Positions 41,793 through 49,970 of a DNA stretch of 64,000 nucleotides are shown one piece after another. Within the stretch, counting starts at the first letter, position 1, and the number at the start of each line of letters is the position of its first letter. The position numbers and the translations under genes were made by a program. The stretch is from Bradyrhizobium cosmicum (GTDB taxonomy: Bacteria; Pseudomonadota; Alphaproteobacteria; Rhizobiales; Xanthobacteraceae). The DNA lies in assembly GCF_007290395.2 (NCBI RefSeq), contig NZ_CP041656.2:4836001-4900000 (forward strand). The letters run 5' to 3'. The notes under the pieces were generated by a model that worked only from the letters and a program-made list of their open reading frames with translations, did no database searches and had not been told where the DNA came from.

Positions 41793-42520
41793 TCGGCGGC
41801 GTCCGGATGCCGGCCCTTGCCGTGCACGAGCACGATCGCAAAGTAAGGACAATCGGCGGCATCGATCTCGGCGAGCCGCACCACGCGCTCGCCCGGCATG
41901 GTGCCGCGCTCGACCAGCCAGGAATCATCGAGCCGGCCGGCGGAGGCTAGCGCGCGGCGCACCTTTGCCAGGTTGCGCCCGGTCTTCATGATCACGAGCG
42001 CATCGGAATCGCGCATGCGCCGTTCGAGCTCGTCTTCAGCCAGCGTGCCCATCAGCACCGTCGTCACGTCGTCGCCGAGCGCGATCGGCTGGCCGACGCC
42101 ATTCCAGCAGCCGACCATGCCGGGAATGCCGGCGATCACCTCGATCTCGACCCGGCCTTGCAGTCGCGTGTGCAGATGCATGAAGGAGCCGTAGAAGTAA
42201 GGATCGCCTTCACAGAGCACGACGACGTCGACCGCACGGGACAATCTCGCAAGGCGCTCGGCCCATTCGTCGTGGAAGCCGGCCAGCAGCTGCACGTACT
42301 CCGCGCTGTCGAAGGCGATCTCTGTCGTAACAGGATATTCCATGGGATATTCGGTGACGTCGGCCGCCAGCATGCCCTCGACGATGCGCCGCGCCTGCCC
42401 GGGCCGACCCTTCTTGCGGAAATAGGCGACATGCTGCGCGCCGCGCACCGTGCGGTCCGCGCGGACGCTCATCAGATCCGGGTCGCCAGGGCCGAGACCG
42501 CAACAGATGATGCGTCCCAT
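41789..42520 (-). CDS. cobI: Precorrin-2 C(20)-methyltransferase
   Basis: A 243-residue methylase converting precorrin-2 to precorrin-3A. It starts GRIICCGLGPGDPDLMSVRAD, with YFRKKGRPGQARRIVEGML, PMEYPVTTE, LCEGDPYFYGSFMH and IAGIPGMVGCW, which is the CobI/CbiL pattern. The ATG at 42518-42520 lies 2 bp after the cobH stop; cobJ overlaps the 3' end. The order cobG-cobH-cobI-cobJ matches other alphaproteobacterial cob operons I know. Confidence 0.96.
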   Translation of the reverse strand: MGRIICCGLGPGDPDLMSVRADRTVRGAQHVAYFRKKGRPGQARRIVEGMLAADVTEYPMEYPVTTEIAFDSAEYVQLLAGFHDEWAERLARLSRAVDVVVLCEGDPYFYGSFMHLHTRLQGRVEIEVIAGIPGMVGCWNGVGQPIALGDDVTTVLMGTLAEDELERRMRDSDALVIMKTGRNLAKVRRALASAGRLDDSWLVERGTMPGERVVRLAEIDAADCPYFAIVLVHGKGRHPDAAE

Positions 42521-42522
42521 GG

Positions 42523-43152
42523 CTACTCGCTCCGGCTCGCCAGCGCGTTCACGGCGGCAACGGTAATCGCCGAGCCGCCGAGGCGGCCCTCGACCGTCAG
42601 CGCCGGCACCGGCGGATCGGCCATCAGCGCCGCCTTGGATTCGGCTGCGCCGACGAAGCCGACCGGGCAGCCGATGATCGCCGCGGGCCGCGGGCAATCC
42701 CGGTCCTCCAGCATGTTGAGCAGGTGAAACAGCGCGGTCGGCGCGTTGCCGATCGCGACGATCGCGCCATGCAGGTGCGGCCGCCACAACTCCAGCGCTG
42801 CCGCCGAGCGGGTGTTGCGCATGGATTGCGCCAGCGCAGGAACGGCTTCGTCGCCGAGCGTACAGATGACGGCGTTGGCCGCAGGCAATCTCGCGCGTGT
42901 AATTCCTTCCGAGACCATGCGCGCGTCGCACAGGATCGGCGCGCCCTTCTGCAAGGCCGCTCGCGCAATGGTCGCCATGCCTGATGTGAAGCGGATATGT
43001 GCCTCGAGGCCGACCATGCCGGCGGCGTGGATCATCCGCACCGCGACCTGCTCCTCGTCCGGCGTGAAGCGAGCAAGATCGGCCTCGGCCCGGATGGTCG
43101 CGAAGGATTGCCGGTAGATCGCCGCACCATCGGTTTCGTAGACGTGCGGCAT
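42523..43152 (-). CDS. cobH: Precorrin-8X methylmutase
   Basis: A 209-residue enzyme that moves the C11 methyl to C12, giving hydrogenobyrinic acid. The catalytic His42 in RMIHAAGM corresponds to His43 of characterised CobH. The CDARMVSEGI, GNAPTALFHLL and CPVGFVGAAESK motifs are intact. The ATG at 43150-43152 overlaps the cobG stop as TGATG. Confidence 0.97.
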   Translation of the reverse strand: MPHVYETDGAAIYRQSFATIRAEADLARFTPDEEQVAVRMIHAAGMVGLEAHIRFTSGMATIARAALQKGAPILCDARMVSEGITRARLPAANAVICTLGDEAVPALAQSMRNTRSAAALELWRPHLHGAIVAIGNAPTALFHLLNMLEDRDCPRPAAIIGCPVGFVGAAESKAALMADPPVPALTVEGRLGGSAITVAAVNALASRSE

Positions 43153-44315
43153 CAGTGCCCTCCGACCAGGATGGAGGGATCGCTGACGATGTCGGCGCCA
43201 TTCAACCCGCGCAGGACCGGCTCGTCGCGCGTCGAGCCGCCGCGAACGAGGTCGAAGCCGGCGCTGGTCGCGACCAGCGTCACCGCGGACGCGCCGGAAC
43301 GGGCGCAGCCCTTGGCGCAGCCGGAGACGTGCAGCCGCGTGTCGAGCGCGATGCGCGGCGCGAGCGCGGCGGCCAGCGCACGCGTGTCGGCGTGGGCCTC
43401 GCGGCAGCGCGGCGCGCCGCTGCAGGCAATGACGCGCAATGCGGGGTCGTGAGGCTCGGTGATGAGGCCCGCCCCGCTCGGCATCTCCCGCTTGCCCTCG
43501 CTCAGCACCATCCGCCACGGCGTCATGCGCAACGCATGACCGCAGCCGGAGAATTGATGCAGCGTCGTGTGCAGCATCTGTCCGAACGCAACGCCGACCA
43601 GGGCGCCGTGCGGATAATGCCCGGGCCGCGACGCGGCCATCACCGGTGCCGGTTCAGTCTCGCCGTTCAATGCTTGGGGCAACGCCGCGCCGGCCGCAAT
43701 GTGGGCTGCCATGCGCCCTCGCCCGCCCTGCGCGCCGCCGGAGGCGATGAACCAGGATGCGAATGCGAGCGCGGTGCTCACGACCTCTCCACGCCCGACA
43801 AAACGGCCAAGCTTTGCGCCGTCGGCCCGCACCAGCAGGCGGCCGTCGCGGTCGCGTTCGATCCGCACGTCGGCGGAATCGCCGGCGAGTACGCGCGATT
43901 CTCCGTCATCGATGGCGAAACCGAATTTGGTGGGGAGTTCAAGCGAACTGTCCGCGAGCGCTTCTTCAAGCTCGGCAGCGAGCGCCTGCGTCTCGTCACC
44001 AACATTCCAGAACGGTGTCACCAGAATGTTGCGGCGGGCCTCGATGTCAGTGTCGGGATCGAGCAGCCGCAGCAACGCAAGTCCATCGAGCAGCCGGCGG
44101 TGGCCCTGTTCGGTGACGCCCCTGATCTGTAGGTTGGCGCGGCTGGTCACGTCGATCAGACCGTTGCCGTAACGCTCGGCGAGCTCGGCAAGACCGGCGA
44201 CCTGCCCGGCTTCGAGACGACCGCCGAACGGGCGCACGCGGACCACGAGCCCGTCGCCCGATAGCATAGGGCGCAGCGCGCCGGGACACCAGCCCTTCAC
44301 CGATGCTGCACTCAT
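43152..44315 (-). CDS. cobG: Precorrin-3B synthase (oxygen-dependent)
   Basis: A 387-residue sulfite/nitrite-reductase-like iron-sulfur protein that hydroxylates C20 of precorrin-3A and forms the gamma-lactone with O2. The 4Fe-4S cysteines are seen in ACSGAPRC and VSGCAKGCARSG in the C-terminal half. The N-terminal WCPGALRPMLSGDGLVVRVRP and TSRANLQIRG segments bind substrate. Its presence marks the aerobic pathway. It overlaps cobN by 4 bp and cobH by 1 bp. Confidence 0.96.
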   Translation of the reverse strand: MSAASVKGWCPGALRPMLSGDGLVVRVRPFGGRLEAGQVAGLAELAERYGNGLIDVTSRANLQIRGVTEQGHRRLLDGLALLRLLDPDTDIEARRNILVTPFWNVGDETQALAAELEEALADSSLELPTKFGFAIDDGESRVLAGDSADVRIERDRDGRLLVRADGAKLGRFVGRGEVVSTALAFASWFIASGGAQGGRGRMAAHIAAGAALPQALNGETEPAPVMAASRPGHYPHGALVGVAFGQMLHTTLHQFSGCGHALRMTPWRMVLSEGKREMPSGAGLITEPHDPALRVIACSGAPRCREAHADTRALAAALAPRIALDTRLHVSGCAKGCARSGASAVTLVATSAGFDLVRGGSTRDEPVLRGLNGADIVSDPSILVGGH

Positions 44316-47300
44316 GAGGCCTCCCGCAGGGCAGCCGCGATCGAATTGCGCCGCGTTCGCCAGAGCGAGGCGTCGTGCAGGCGCGCGAAGCAGCTCTCCA
44401 TTGCGGCGAGCGCCGCCGGATTTTCACGGGCCATGAAGGCGCGAACATCGGCATCGCCAATTGTCGCATCGTAATAGAGATCGAACAGATGCGGCGGCAC
44501 GGCATCGGCCAGGTGAGCGAAGGCGGCCATGTGCTCCAGCGTTGCCGTGATCTCGGCGGCGCCGCGAAAACCGTGGCGCATCATGCCGGCGATCCAGCCC
44601 GGATTGACCGCGCGCGCGCGAACGACACGGGAGATTTCCTCGGTCAGCGTCCGTGCATGCGGCTGCTCGGGCCGCGTCGTATCGAGGTGATAGAGCGACG
44701 GCGTTGGCCCGCCGAGATGCACCGCTGCCGCCGCAATGCCGGCTTCATGCGCGGCATAGTCGGCGGCAAGCAGCAGATCGGTCTCCGGCAAGTCCTGGAC
44801 GTGCACGAAGGCGTCGGCAGACGCGAGCCGCTGTTCGATGCCGGCGCGATCGGACTTGATCTCACCGTCGGCGGAGAACGCCCAGGACGATGCCGACAGC
44901 CAGGCCTCGCCGGCTGCGTCGCGCGTCTCGGGCGTGAAAGCATCGGGGATCGCCGAGAGACCCACGCCGTATTGTCCCGGCCGCGGGGCGAACACGCGGG
45001 AGGCGCGGTGGCGATAGGGATTTTCATCGCCCTCGTCCTCGCGGCCCGCGAGCGCCTCGGCGGCGGCTTCGAACAATTGGGCAAGGCCGGAGAAGACATC
45101 GCGGAACAGGCCCGACACGCGCAGCGTGACGTCGATGCGGGGACGGCCGAGCTCGGCCGGCGCGATGATGTGGTAACCGGTGACGCGGCCGGAGGCGTGG
45201 TCCCAGCGCGGCGCAAGGCCAGCCAGATGCAACGCCATGGCGAATTCCTCGCCCGCGGTGCGCATCGTCGCCGAGCCCCAGAGATCGACGACGAGCCCTT
45301 TCGGCCAGTCACCGTGATCCTGCAGATGACGGCGGAGCAGTTCTTCCGCGAGCTTGATGCCCTGCGCGTGCGCCGACGGCGTCGGCACGGCGCGCGGGTC
45401 AACGGCAAAGAGATTACGCCCGGTCGGCAGCACGTCTAGGCGCCCGCGATAGGGCGAGCCCGACGGTCCCGGCGCGACGCGCTGGCCGGCAAGCGCGGCC
45501 CGCAGCGCGTCCCGCTCCGCGTCGCCGCAAGCGCCGCGGCCAAACACGTGCAGGCCGTCGCCGTACTGGCTTTCCTTGAGATCGCAGACGAAGCGATCGA
45601 TCCGCGGGATCGCTTCGGCCGGCGCGGCCGAGGCATCCAGACCAAGATCGTCTTCGAGGCCCGCCGCACGCGCCTCGTCGCGGATCGCCGCGATCAATCG
45701 CTGACGACGCGCTGGATCGAGACCATCGGCCGTCGAATATTCGTCGAGCAGCTGTTCGAGACGGCGCAGGCCCTCCGGCACCGCAGACGCTGCGAGCGGC
45801 GGCGGCAGATGGCCGATGGTGATAGCGCCGATGCGCCGCTTGGCCTGCGCTGCCTCACCGGGATCGTTGACGATGAAGGGATAGATGACCGGCACGTCGC
45901 CGATCAGGGCTTCCGGCCAGCAGGCCGACGAAAGCGCCACGGATTTCCCGGGCAGCCATTCCAGCGTGCCATGCGCGCCAATGTGGACGATCGCGTCGCA
46001 GCGCTGTTCGCGGAGCCAGAGATAGAACGCGACATAGGCGTGGCGCGGCGTGCGGGCGAGATCGTGATAGTCGCCATCCCGCGTGGCGGCATCGCCGCGC
46101 TCGGGCTGGACCGCGATAATGGATCGGCCACACGGGATCGCGGCGAAATGGAATGCGCCATCGCGGCAGCTCGGATCGTTCTCCGCAACGCCCCAGGCTT
46201 GCACGAGGTCATCCTGCAAGGATTGCGGCAGGCGCGAGAGCGCTGCGTGGTAGTCGGCAACGCTCCAGGTCAAGCTCCGCTTCAACAGCGTCTCGCCGAG
46301 TGCATCGACCGGCGCGACACCGAATCCGGCCGCAGCGAGATCGGACAGCAACGCCTCGACCGACGCCAGCGCATCCAGACCAACCGCATGCGCGATCTGG
46401 TGCGGGCGTCCCGGATAGTTTGACAGCACGATCGCCAGCCGCTTGTCGCCGGCGGGTGTTTCCGCAAGACGTCGCCAGGCCGCGACGCGCGCGGCGACAG
46501 CTTCCACGCGCTCGTCATCGGCGCGATGGGCCAGGTGCGAGAATTGCAGATCGGGATCGCGCATCCCGGCCGATTTGAAGCTGACCACGCCCGCGAACAG
46601 GCGGCCGTCAACCTCGGGCAGCACCACATGCATCGCAAGATCGCCCGGCGACAGACCGCGAAGCGAGTTCGCCCAGTCCTCGCGCCGCGCCGTCGAGAGC
46701 GCGACCTGGAAGACGGGACAGGATGCGGCATCGAACGGCGTCGTACCGTCATCGCCCAGCGCCGAGAACGCCGTCGCATTGACGATCGCGGCCGGCGGGT
46801 TTTGCGCAAGATGCGCCCGCAGCCAATCCGCAACGCCCGGAGCCTTCAGCGAGGTGACGAACACGCCATAGGCATCGAACCCCTTCCCGCGCAGCGCGGC
46901 GATCAGGACATCGACGGGGCCGGTGTCCGCCGCGGTCAGATAGGAGCGATAGAACGTCACGAACGCGCGTGGCTTCCCCTCGCCCACGGCCGGCGCAGCA
47001 ATGACGCCGCGCGAGGGATCATAGAAACCCATCTCGGGAACGGTCGTCTCGCCGACGACCGGTCCGGCATAGAGCCCCGAGGCCAGCGCGAGCTGCGCGA
47101 TCGCGGCTTGGGCAGCTACGGGACCGCCGGTGTCGCAGAGCACCTTGAGCCGCCGCACCGTCGAGACCGGCACGGTCGAATATTCATCGAGCCGCGCATC
47201 GTCGCGGCCATCGGCCGGCAGCACGGCGAGCACGATCCCGCGATCCTTCGCGAGTTGCTGAAGAGCCGCGAGCCCATACGACCAATAGGACTCGCCGCCG

Positions 47301-47560
47301 ATCAGACGGACCAGAATCCCGCGCGCCTGCGCCAGCGTGCGCTCGACATAGGTGTCGACCGACAGCGGATGACGCAGCTCCGAAAGATTGGCGAGCCGCA
47401 GCGACGGCAGGCTGTCACGGCCGCGCCGCCAGCCGGCCGCGAACGCGGCCAGATCGGAATCCGAATACGAGAGCACCACGAGATCGGCCGCGTCCTGGCC
47501 GATGTCCCTTGGCGTCGCAGTCTCCTCGAGACCGCGGCTCTCGCGGAAGACGACGTGCAT
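44312..47560 (-). CDS. cobN: Cobaltochelatase large subunit CobN
   Basis: A 1082-residue magnesium-chelatase-H-like subunit that binds hydrogenobyrinic acid a,c-diamide and, with two small AAA+ subunits, inserts Co2+ using ATP. Recognisable blocks are VRLIGGESYWSYGLAALQ, LSNYPGRPHQIAHAVGLDA, HIGAHGTLEWLPGKSVALS, YPFIVNDPGEAAQAKRRIGA, TGRNLFAVDPRAVPT and GLFRDVFSGLAQLFEAAAEA. At 1082 residues it is shorter than CobN of P. denitrificans (about 1275), with no frameshift seen. The ATG at 47558-47560 overlaps the cobW stop (TGATG). The partner subunits are not in this window. Confidence 0.96.
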   Translation of the reverse strand: MHVVFRESRGLEETATPRDIGQDAADLVVLSYSDSDLAAFAAGWRRGRDSLPSLRLANLSELRHPLSVDTYVERTLAQARGILVRLIGGESYWSYGLAALQQLAKDRGIVLAVLPADGRDDARLDEYSTVPVSTVRRLKVLCDTGGPVAAQAAIAQLALASGLYAGPVVGETTVPEMGFYDPSRGVIAAPAVGEGKPRAFVTFYRSYLTAADTGPVDVLIAALRGKGFDAYGVFVTSLKAPGVADWLRAHLAQNPPAAIVNATAFSALGDDGTTPFDAASCPVFQVALSTARREDWANSLRGLSPGDLAMHVVLPEVDGRLFAGVVSFKSAGMRDPDLQFSHLAHRADDERVEAVAARVAAWRRLAETPAGDKRLAIVLSNYPGRPHQIAHAVGLDALASVEALLSDLAAAGFGVAPVDALGETLLKRSLTWSVADYHAALSRLPQSLQDDLVQAWGVAENDPSCRDGAFHFAAIPCGRSIIAVQPERGDAATRDGDYHDLARTPRHAYVAFYLWLREQRCDAIVHIGAHGTLEWLPGKSVALSSACWPEALIGDVPVIYPFIVNDPGEAAQAKRRIGAITIGHLPPPLAASAVPEGLRRLEQLLDEYSTADGLDPARRQRLIAAIRDEARAAGLEDDLGLDASAAPAEAIPRIDRFVCDLKESQYGDGLHVFGRGACGDAERDALRAALAGQRVAPGPSGSPYRGRLDVLPTGRNLFAVDPRAVPTPSAHAQGIKLAEELLRRHLQDHGDWPKGLVVDLWGSATMRTAGEEFAMALHLAGLAPRWDHASGRVTGYHIIAPAELGRPRIDVTLRVSGLFRDVFSGLAQLFEAAAEALAGREDEGDENPYRHRASRVFAPRPGQYGVGLSAIPDAFTPETRDAAGEAWLSASSWAFSADGEIKSDRAGIEQRLASADAFVHVQDLPETDLLLAADYAAHEAGIAAAAVHLGGPTPSLYHLDTTRPEQPHARTLTEEISRVVRARAVNPGWIAGMMRHGFRGAAEITATLEHMAAFAHLADAVPPHLFDLYYDATIGDADVRAFMARENPAALAAMESCFARLHDASLWRTRRNSIAAALREAS

Positions 47561-48594
47561 CAGACACCAAGTCCCGCTTTGATCGCGGCCTCGTCGATAT
47601 CGCCGTGCTCGCCGATCACCACGAGCTTCGACTGCCTGCTGCCCGCGCCCCACGGCTTGTCGAACTGGTGGCGCACGCGCTCGCCGACCGCTTGCAGCAA
47701 AAGGCGCATCGGCTTGCCTTGCACGGCGATATAACCCTTGACGCGCAGCACGTTCTGCTCGCGCGACAGACGCTGCACCGAGGCGACCAGTGCGTCGATG
47801 TCGGTGACTTCAGGAAGATCGATCACGACGGAGGCGAAATCATCATGCTCGTGATCCTCCTCGCCGTCATGATGCGAGGGGCGTGCGGAAAGATCATTCT
47901 CCGCGGCAGCGCCGAGACCGAGGATCACGCGGGCATCGATCGCGCCATCGGTGACGGAGAGCATCGGCACGCGGCGCGGCATCTCCGCCGTGATTAATGC
48001 CCTGGCGGCTTCAAGTCCCGCCGCGCCGGCAAGATCGGCCTTGGTCAGCAGCACGATGTCCGCACAGGCGATCTGGTCCTCGAACACCTCCGACAGCGGC
48101 GTCTCGTGATCGAGATTCTCGTCCGCCGCGCGCTGCGCTTCGACCGCATCCGGATCCGGTGCAAAACGACCCGCAGCCACGGCTTCGGCATCGGCGAGCG
48201 CAATCACGCCGTCGACGGTGATGCGCGAGCGGATCTCTGGCCAGTCGAACGCCTTCAGCAGCGGCTTTGGCAGCGCCAGGCCCGAGGTCTCGATCAGGAT
48301 GTGATCGGGCCGTACCGGCCGGGCCAGCAGCTTCTCCATGGTCGGAATGAAATCGTCGGCGACGGTGCAGCAGATGCAGCCATTGGCAAGCTCGATGATG
48401 TTGTCTTCCGGGCAATTGGCGTCTGCACAGGACTTCAGGATCTCGCCGTCGACGCCCTCGCTGCCGAACTCGTTGACGAGCACGGCGAGCTTCCTGCCGT
48501 CAGGGTTTGCGAGCAGGTGCTGTATCAGCGTCGTCTTGCCTGAGCCGAGGAAACCCGTGACAACCGTCACCGGAACCTTTGCGAGCGAATTCAT
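47560..48594 (-). CDS. cobW: Cobalamin-associated GTPase/metallochaperone CobW
   Basis: A 344-residue G3E-family GTPase with P-loop GFLGSGKT (residues 14-21), the metal-binding GCICC motif (72-76), TKAD for guanine and a histidine/acid stretch (SHHDGEEDHEHDD, about residue 240) before the C-terminal domain. CobW proteins are thought to deliver Co2+ for insertion by CobNST. The gene is immediately upstream of cobN with a 1-bp overlap, fitting that role, and overlaps the DUF1636 gene by 4 bp. Confidence 0.95.
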   Translation of the reverse strand: MNSLAKVPVTVVTGFLGSGKTTLIQHLLANPDGRKLAVLVNEFGSEGVDGEILKSCADANCPEDNIIELANGCICCTVADDFIPTMEKLLARPVRPDHILIETSGLALPKPLLKAFDWPEIRSRITVDGVIALADAEAVAAGRFAPDPDAVEAQRAADENLDHETPLSEVFEDQIACADIVLLTKADLAGAAGLEAARALITAEMPRRVPMLSVTDGAIDARVILGLGAAAENDLSARPSHHDGEEDHEHDDFASVVIDLPEVTDIDALVASVQRLSREQNVLRVKGYIAVQGKPMRLLLQAVGERVRHQFDKPWGAGSRQSKLVVIGEHGDIDEAAIKAGLGV

Positions 48595-48965
48595 TCGGCT
48601 GCCTCCGGCACGACGGCAATGGGGGGAATGCGCGCAAGCGACTGCTTGCGAAAGATTTCAGGTCGGCTGCGCCAGGGCACGAGACCGTCGGGCGCGGCCG
48701 CATAGGCAGCGGCACCGGCGACCACGTCGTTCGCATGGGCTTCCGAGAGGCGGCCATAGACGTAGGACCAACGGCCGGGCGCGCTGAGTGCGACCGAACA
48801 GCCCTGGCTGCATGCAGATAGGCATTCGACGGGAACCACCGCGACACCGGCGGGCACGCCTGCGTCGAGGATCGCACCATGCAGGCGTTTGCCGGGCGTG
48901 GCCTCGCCCTCGCTGGGCGTTTCGCCGGCGCGGCAGGTAATGCAGACGTGAAGTGTGACGGTCAT
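48591..48965 (-). CDS. DUF1636 family cysteine-rich protein
   Basis: A 124-residue small protein with cysteines in HVCITCRAGE near the N-terminus and ECLSACSQGCSV mid-protein. The pattern C-x2-C ... C-x3-C-x3-C resembles thioredoxin-like 2Fe-2S ferredoxins. This matches the uncharacterised DUF1636 family, which I recall being found next to cobW. The ATG at 48963-48965 was chosen; the frame runs 71 codons further upstream through the leader without support. It is the first gene behind cobalamin riboswitch 3 and is translationally coupled to cobW, so a role in cobalt handling or electron supply to CobG is reasonable but unproven. Confidence 0.82.
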   Translation of the reverse strand: MTVTLHVCITCRAGETPSEGEATPGKRLHGAILDAGVPAGVAVVPVECLSACSQGCSVALSAPGRWSYVYGRLSEAHANDVVAGAAAYAAAPDGLVPWRSRPEIFRKQSLARIPPIAVVPEAAE

Positions 48966-49067
48966 CGCCTCTCCAGGATAGTCAGCGGGAGGCGAAGAGG
49001 CACACGGACCATTCCCCCGAAAGGCCCGTTTTCCCCGTCGCGGAACACCCCGTCCGCCGGTCCAAAA

Positions 49068-49275
49068 ATCGTCCGCGCTGGCAGGTCTCCCGGCTTGCGG
49101 AGCAGGGCTTTTGGCCCTTCGATCCCCGCCTTCCCGATCCCCTGGGGGATCAGTGGCTTTGGGCATCTCTCCGGTCACGGTCGCGGGGGCGGCTGCAGTT
49201 TGAACCCGAATCTTGCAGATTCGGACCCTATCGCATTCCCTCTTCGCCTGTCATAGGACAGGAACCAACGCCGGG
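49068..49275 (-). ncRNA. Cobalamin riboswitch 3 (upstream of DUF1636-cobW-cobN-cobGHIJ)
   Basis: On the minus strand the leader contains GGTTCC, GAGGGAATGCG, CCCCCGCGACCGTGACCGG, AAGCCACTGATCC, GGGAAGGCGG and a B12 box AGCCGGGAGACCTGCC (complement of 49080-49095; one G replaces the usual A). About 100 bases of expression platform separate the box from the first ATG. It should repress the whole biosynthetic run when adenosylcobalamin is high. Boundaries are approximate. Confidence 0.94.
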
Positions 49276-49277
49276 TC

Positions 49278-49306
49278 ACCATTTGCCCCCGGCCGCCTCT
49301 TGTCAA
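49278..49306 (-). promoter_or_regulatory. Putative sigma-70 promoter for riboswitch 3 leader
   Basis: A perfect -35 TTGACA on the minus strand (49306-49301) is followed after 17 bases by AATGGT (49283-49278), a weak -10. The predicted start, near 49271, coincides with the 5' end of the riboswitch. The remaining bases to 49320 hold the leader of the divergent cobO, with AAGGA ahead of its ATG. Confidence 0.55.
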
Positions 49307-49320
49307 GCCGAAGGACCGGT

Positions 49321-49959
49321 ATGATGACGCCTGAACCGGATACCCAGACGGGTGAGCAAACCGACGTCCGCCACGCCCAGAAAATGGCGAAGAAGAAGGC
49401 CGCCCGCGACAAGATTATGGCGACCAAGAGCGGCGAAAAAGGCCTCATCATCGTCCACACCGGCGCCGGCAAGGGCAAGTCCTCCTCGGCCTTCGGCATG
49501 ATCGTCCGCTGCGTTGCCCATGGCTTCCCCTGTGCGGTCGTGCAGTTCATCAAGGGGGCCTGGGACACCGGCGAACGGCGCCTGCTCACCGGCCATTTCG
49601 GCGACCTCTGCCAGTTCCACGCCATGGGCGAAGGCTTCACCTGGGAGACGCAGGACCGCGCCCGCGACATCGCGGCGGCGCGGGCCGGCTGGGAGAAGGC
49701 CAAGGAGCTGATCCTCGATGCCAATTTGCGCATGGTCGTCCTCGACGAGATCAACATCGCGCTGCGCTACGACTATCTCGACATCGCCGAGGTCGTCGAA
49801 TTCCTGACGACGCAGAAGCCTGAGATGACGCATGTCGTGCTCACCGGACGCAACGCCAAGGACGAGCTGATCGAGATCGCCGATCTCGTCACCGAGATGA
49901 CACTGGTCAAGCACCCCTTCCGCTCCGGCATCAAGGCACAAGCCGGCGTCGAGTTCTGA
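49321..49959 (+). CDS. cobO: Cob(I)yrinic acid a,c-diamide adenosyltransferase
   Basis: A 212-residue CobA/CobO/BtuR-type enzyme that transfers the 5'-deoxyadenosyl group of ATP to Co(I) corrinoids. The P-loop-like [39 protein letters not shown] and [15 protein letters not shown] are diagnostic. The ATG at 49321 has AAGGA six bases upstream; a second ATG follows immediately. It is divergent from the riboswitch-3 operon and followed by cobQ after 11 bp. Confidence 0.96.
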   Translation: MMTPEPDTQTGEQTDVRHAQKMAKKKAARDKIMATKSGEKGLIIVHTGAGKGKSSSAFGMIVRCVAHGFPCAVVQFIKGAWDTGERRLLTGHFGDLCQFHAMGEGFTWETQDRARDIAAARAGWEKAKELILDANLRMVVLDEINIALRYDYLDIAEVVEFLTTQKPEMTHVVLTGRNAKDELIEIADLVTEMTLVKHPFRSGIKAQAGVEF

Positions 49960-49970
49960 AGACGCTTCCA

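Noticed and set aside
44312..47560. Possible frameshift or truncation of cobN because of its short length
   Set aside because: One continuous frame with N- and C-terminal family blocks and no residual homologous sequence in flanking frames; both ends overlap neighbouring cob genes.
46526..47734. A 402-codon plus-strand open frame inside cobN/cobW
   Set aside because: Antisense to well-supported cobN and cobW; no recognisable domain and no ribosome site.
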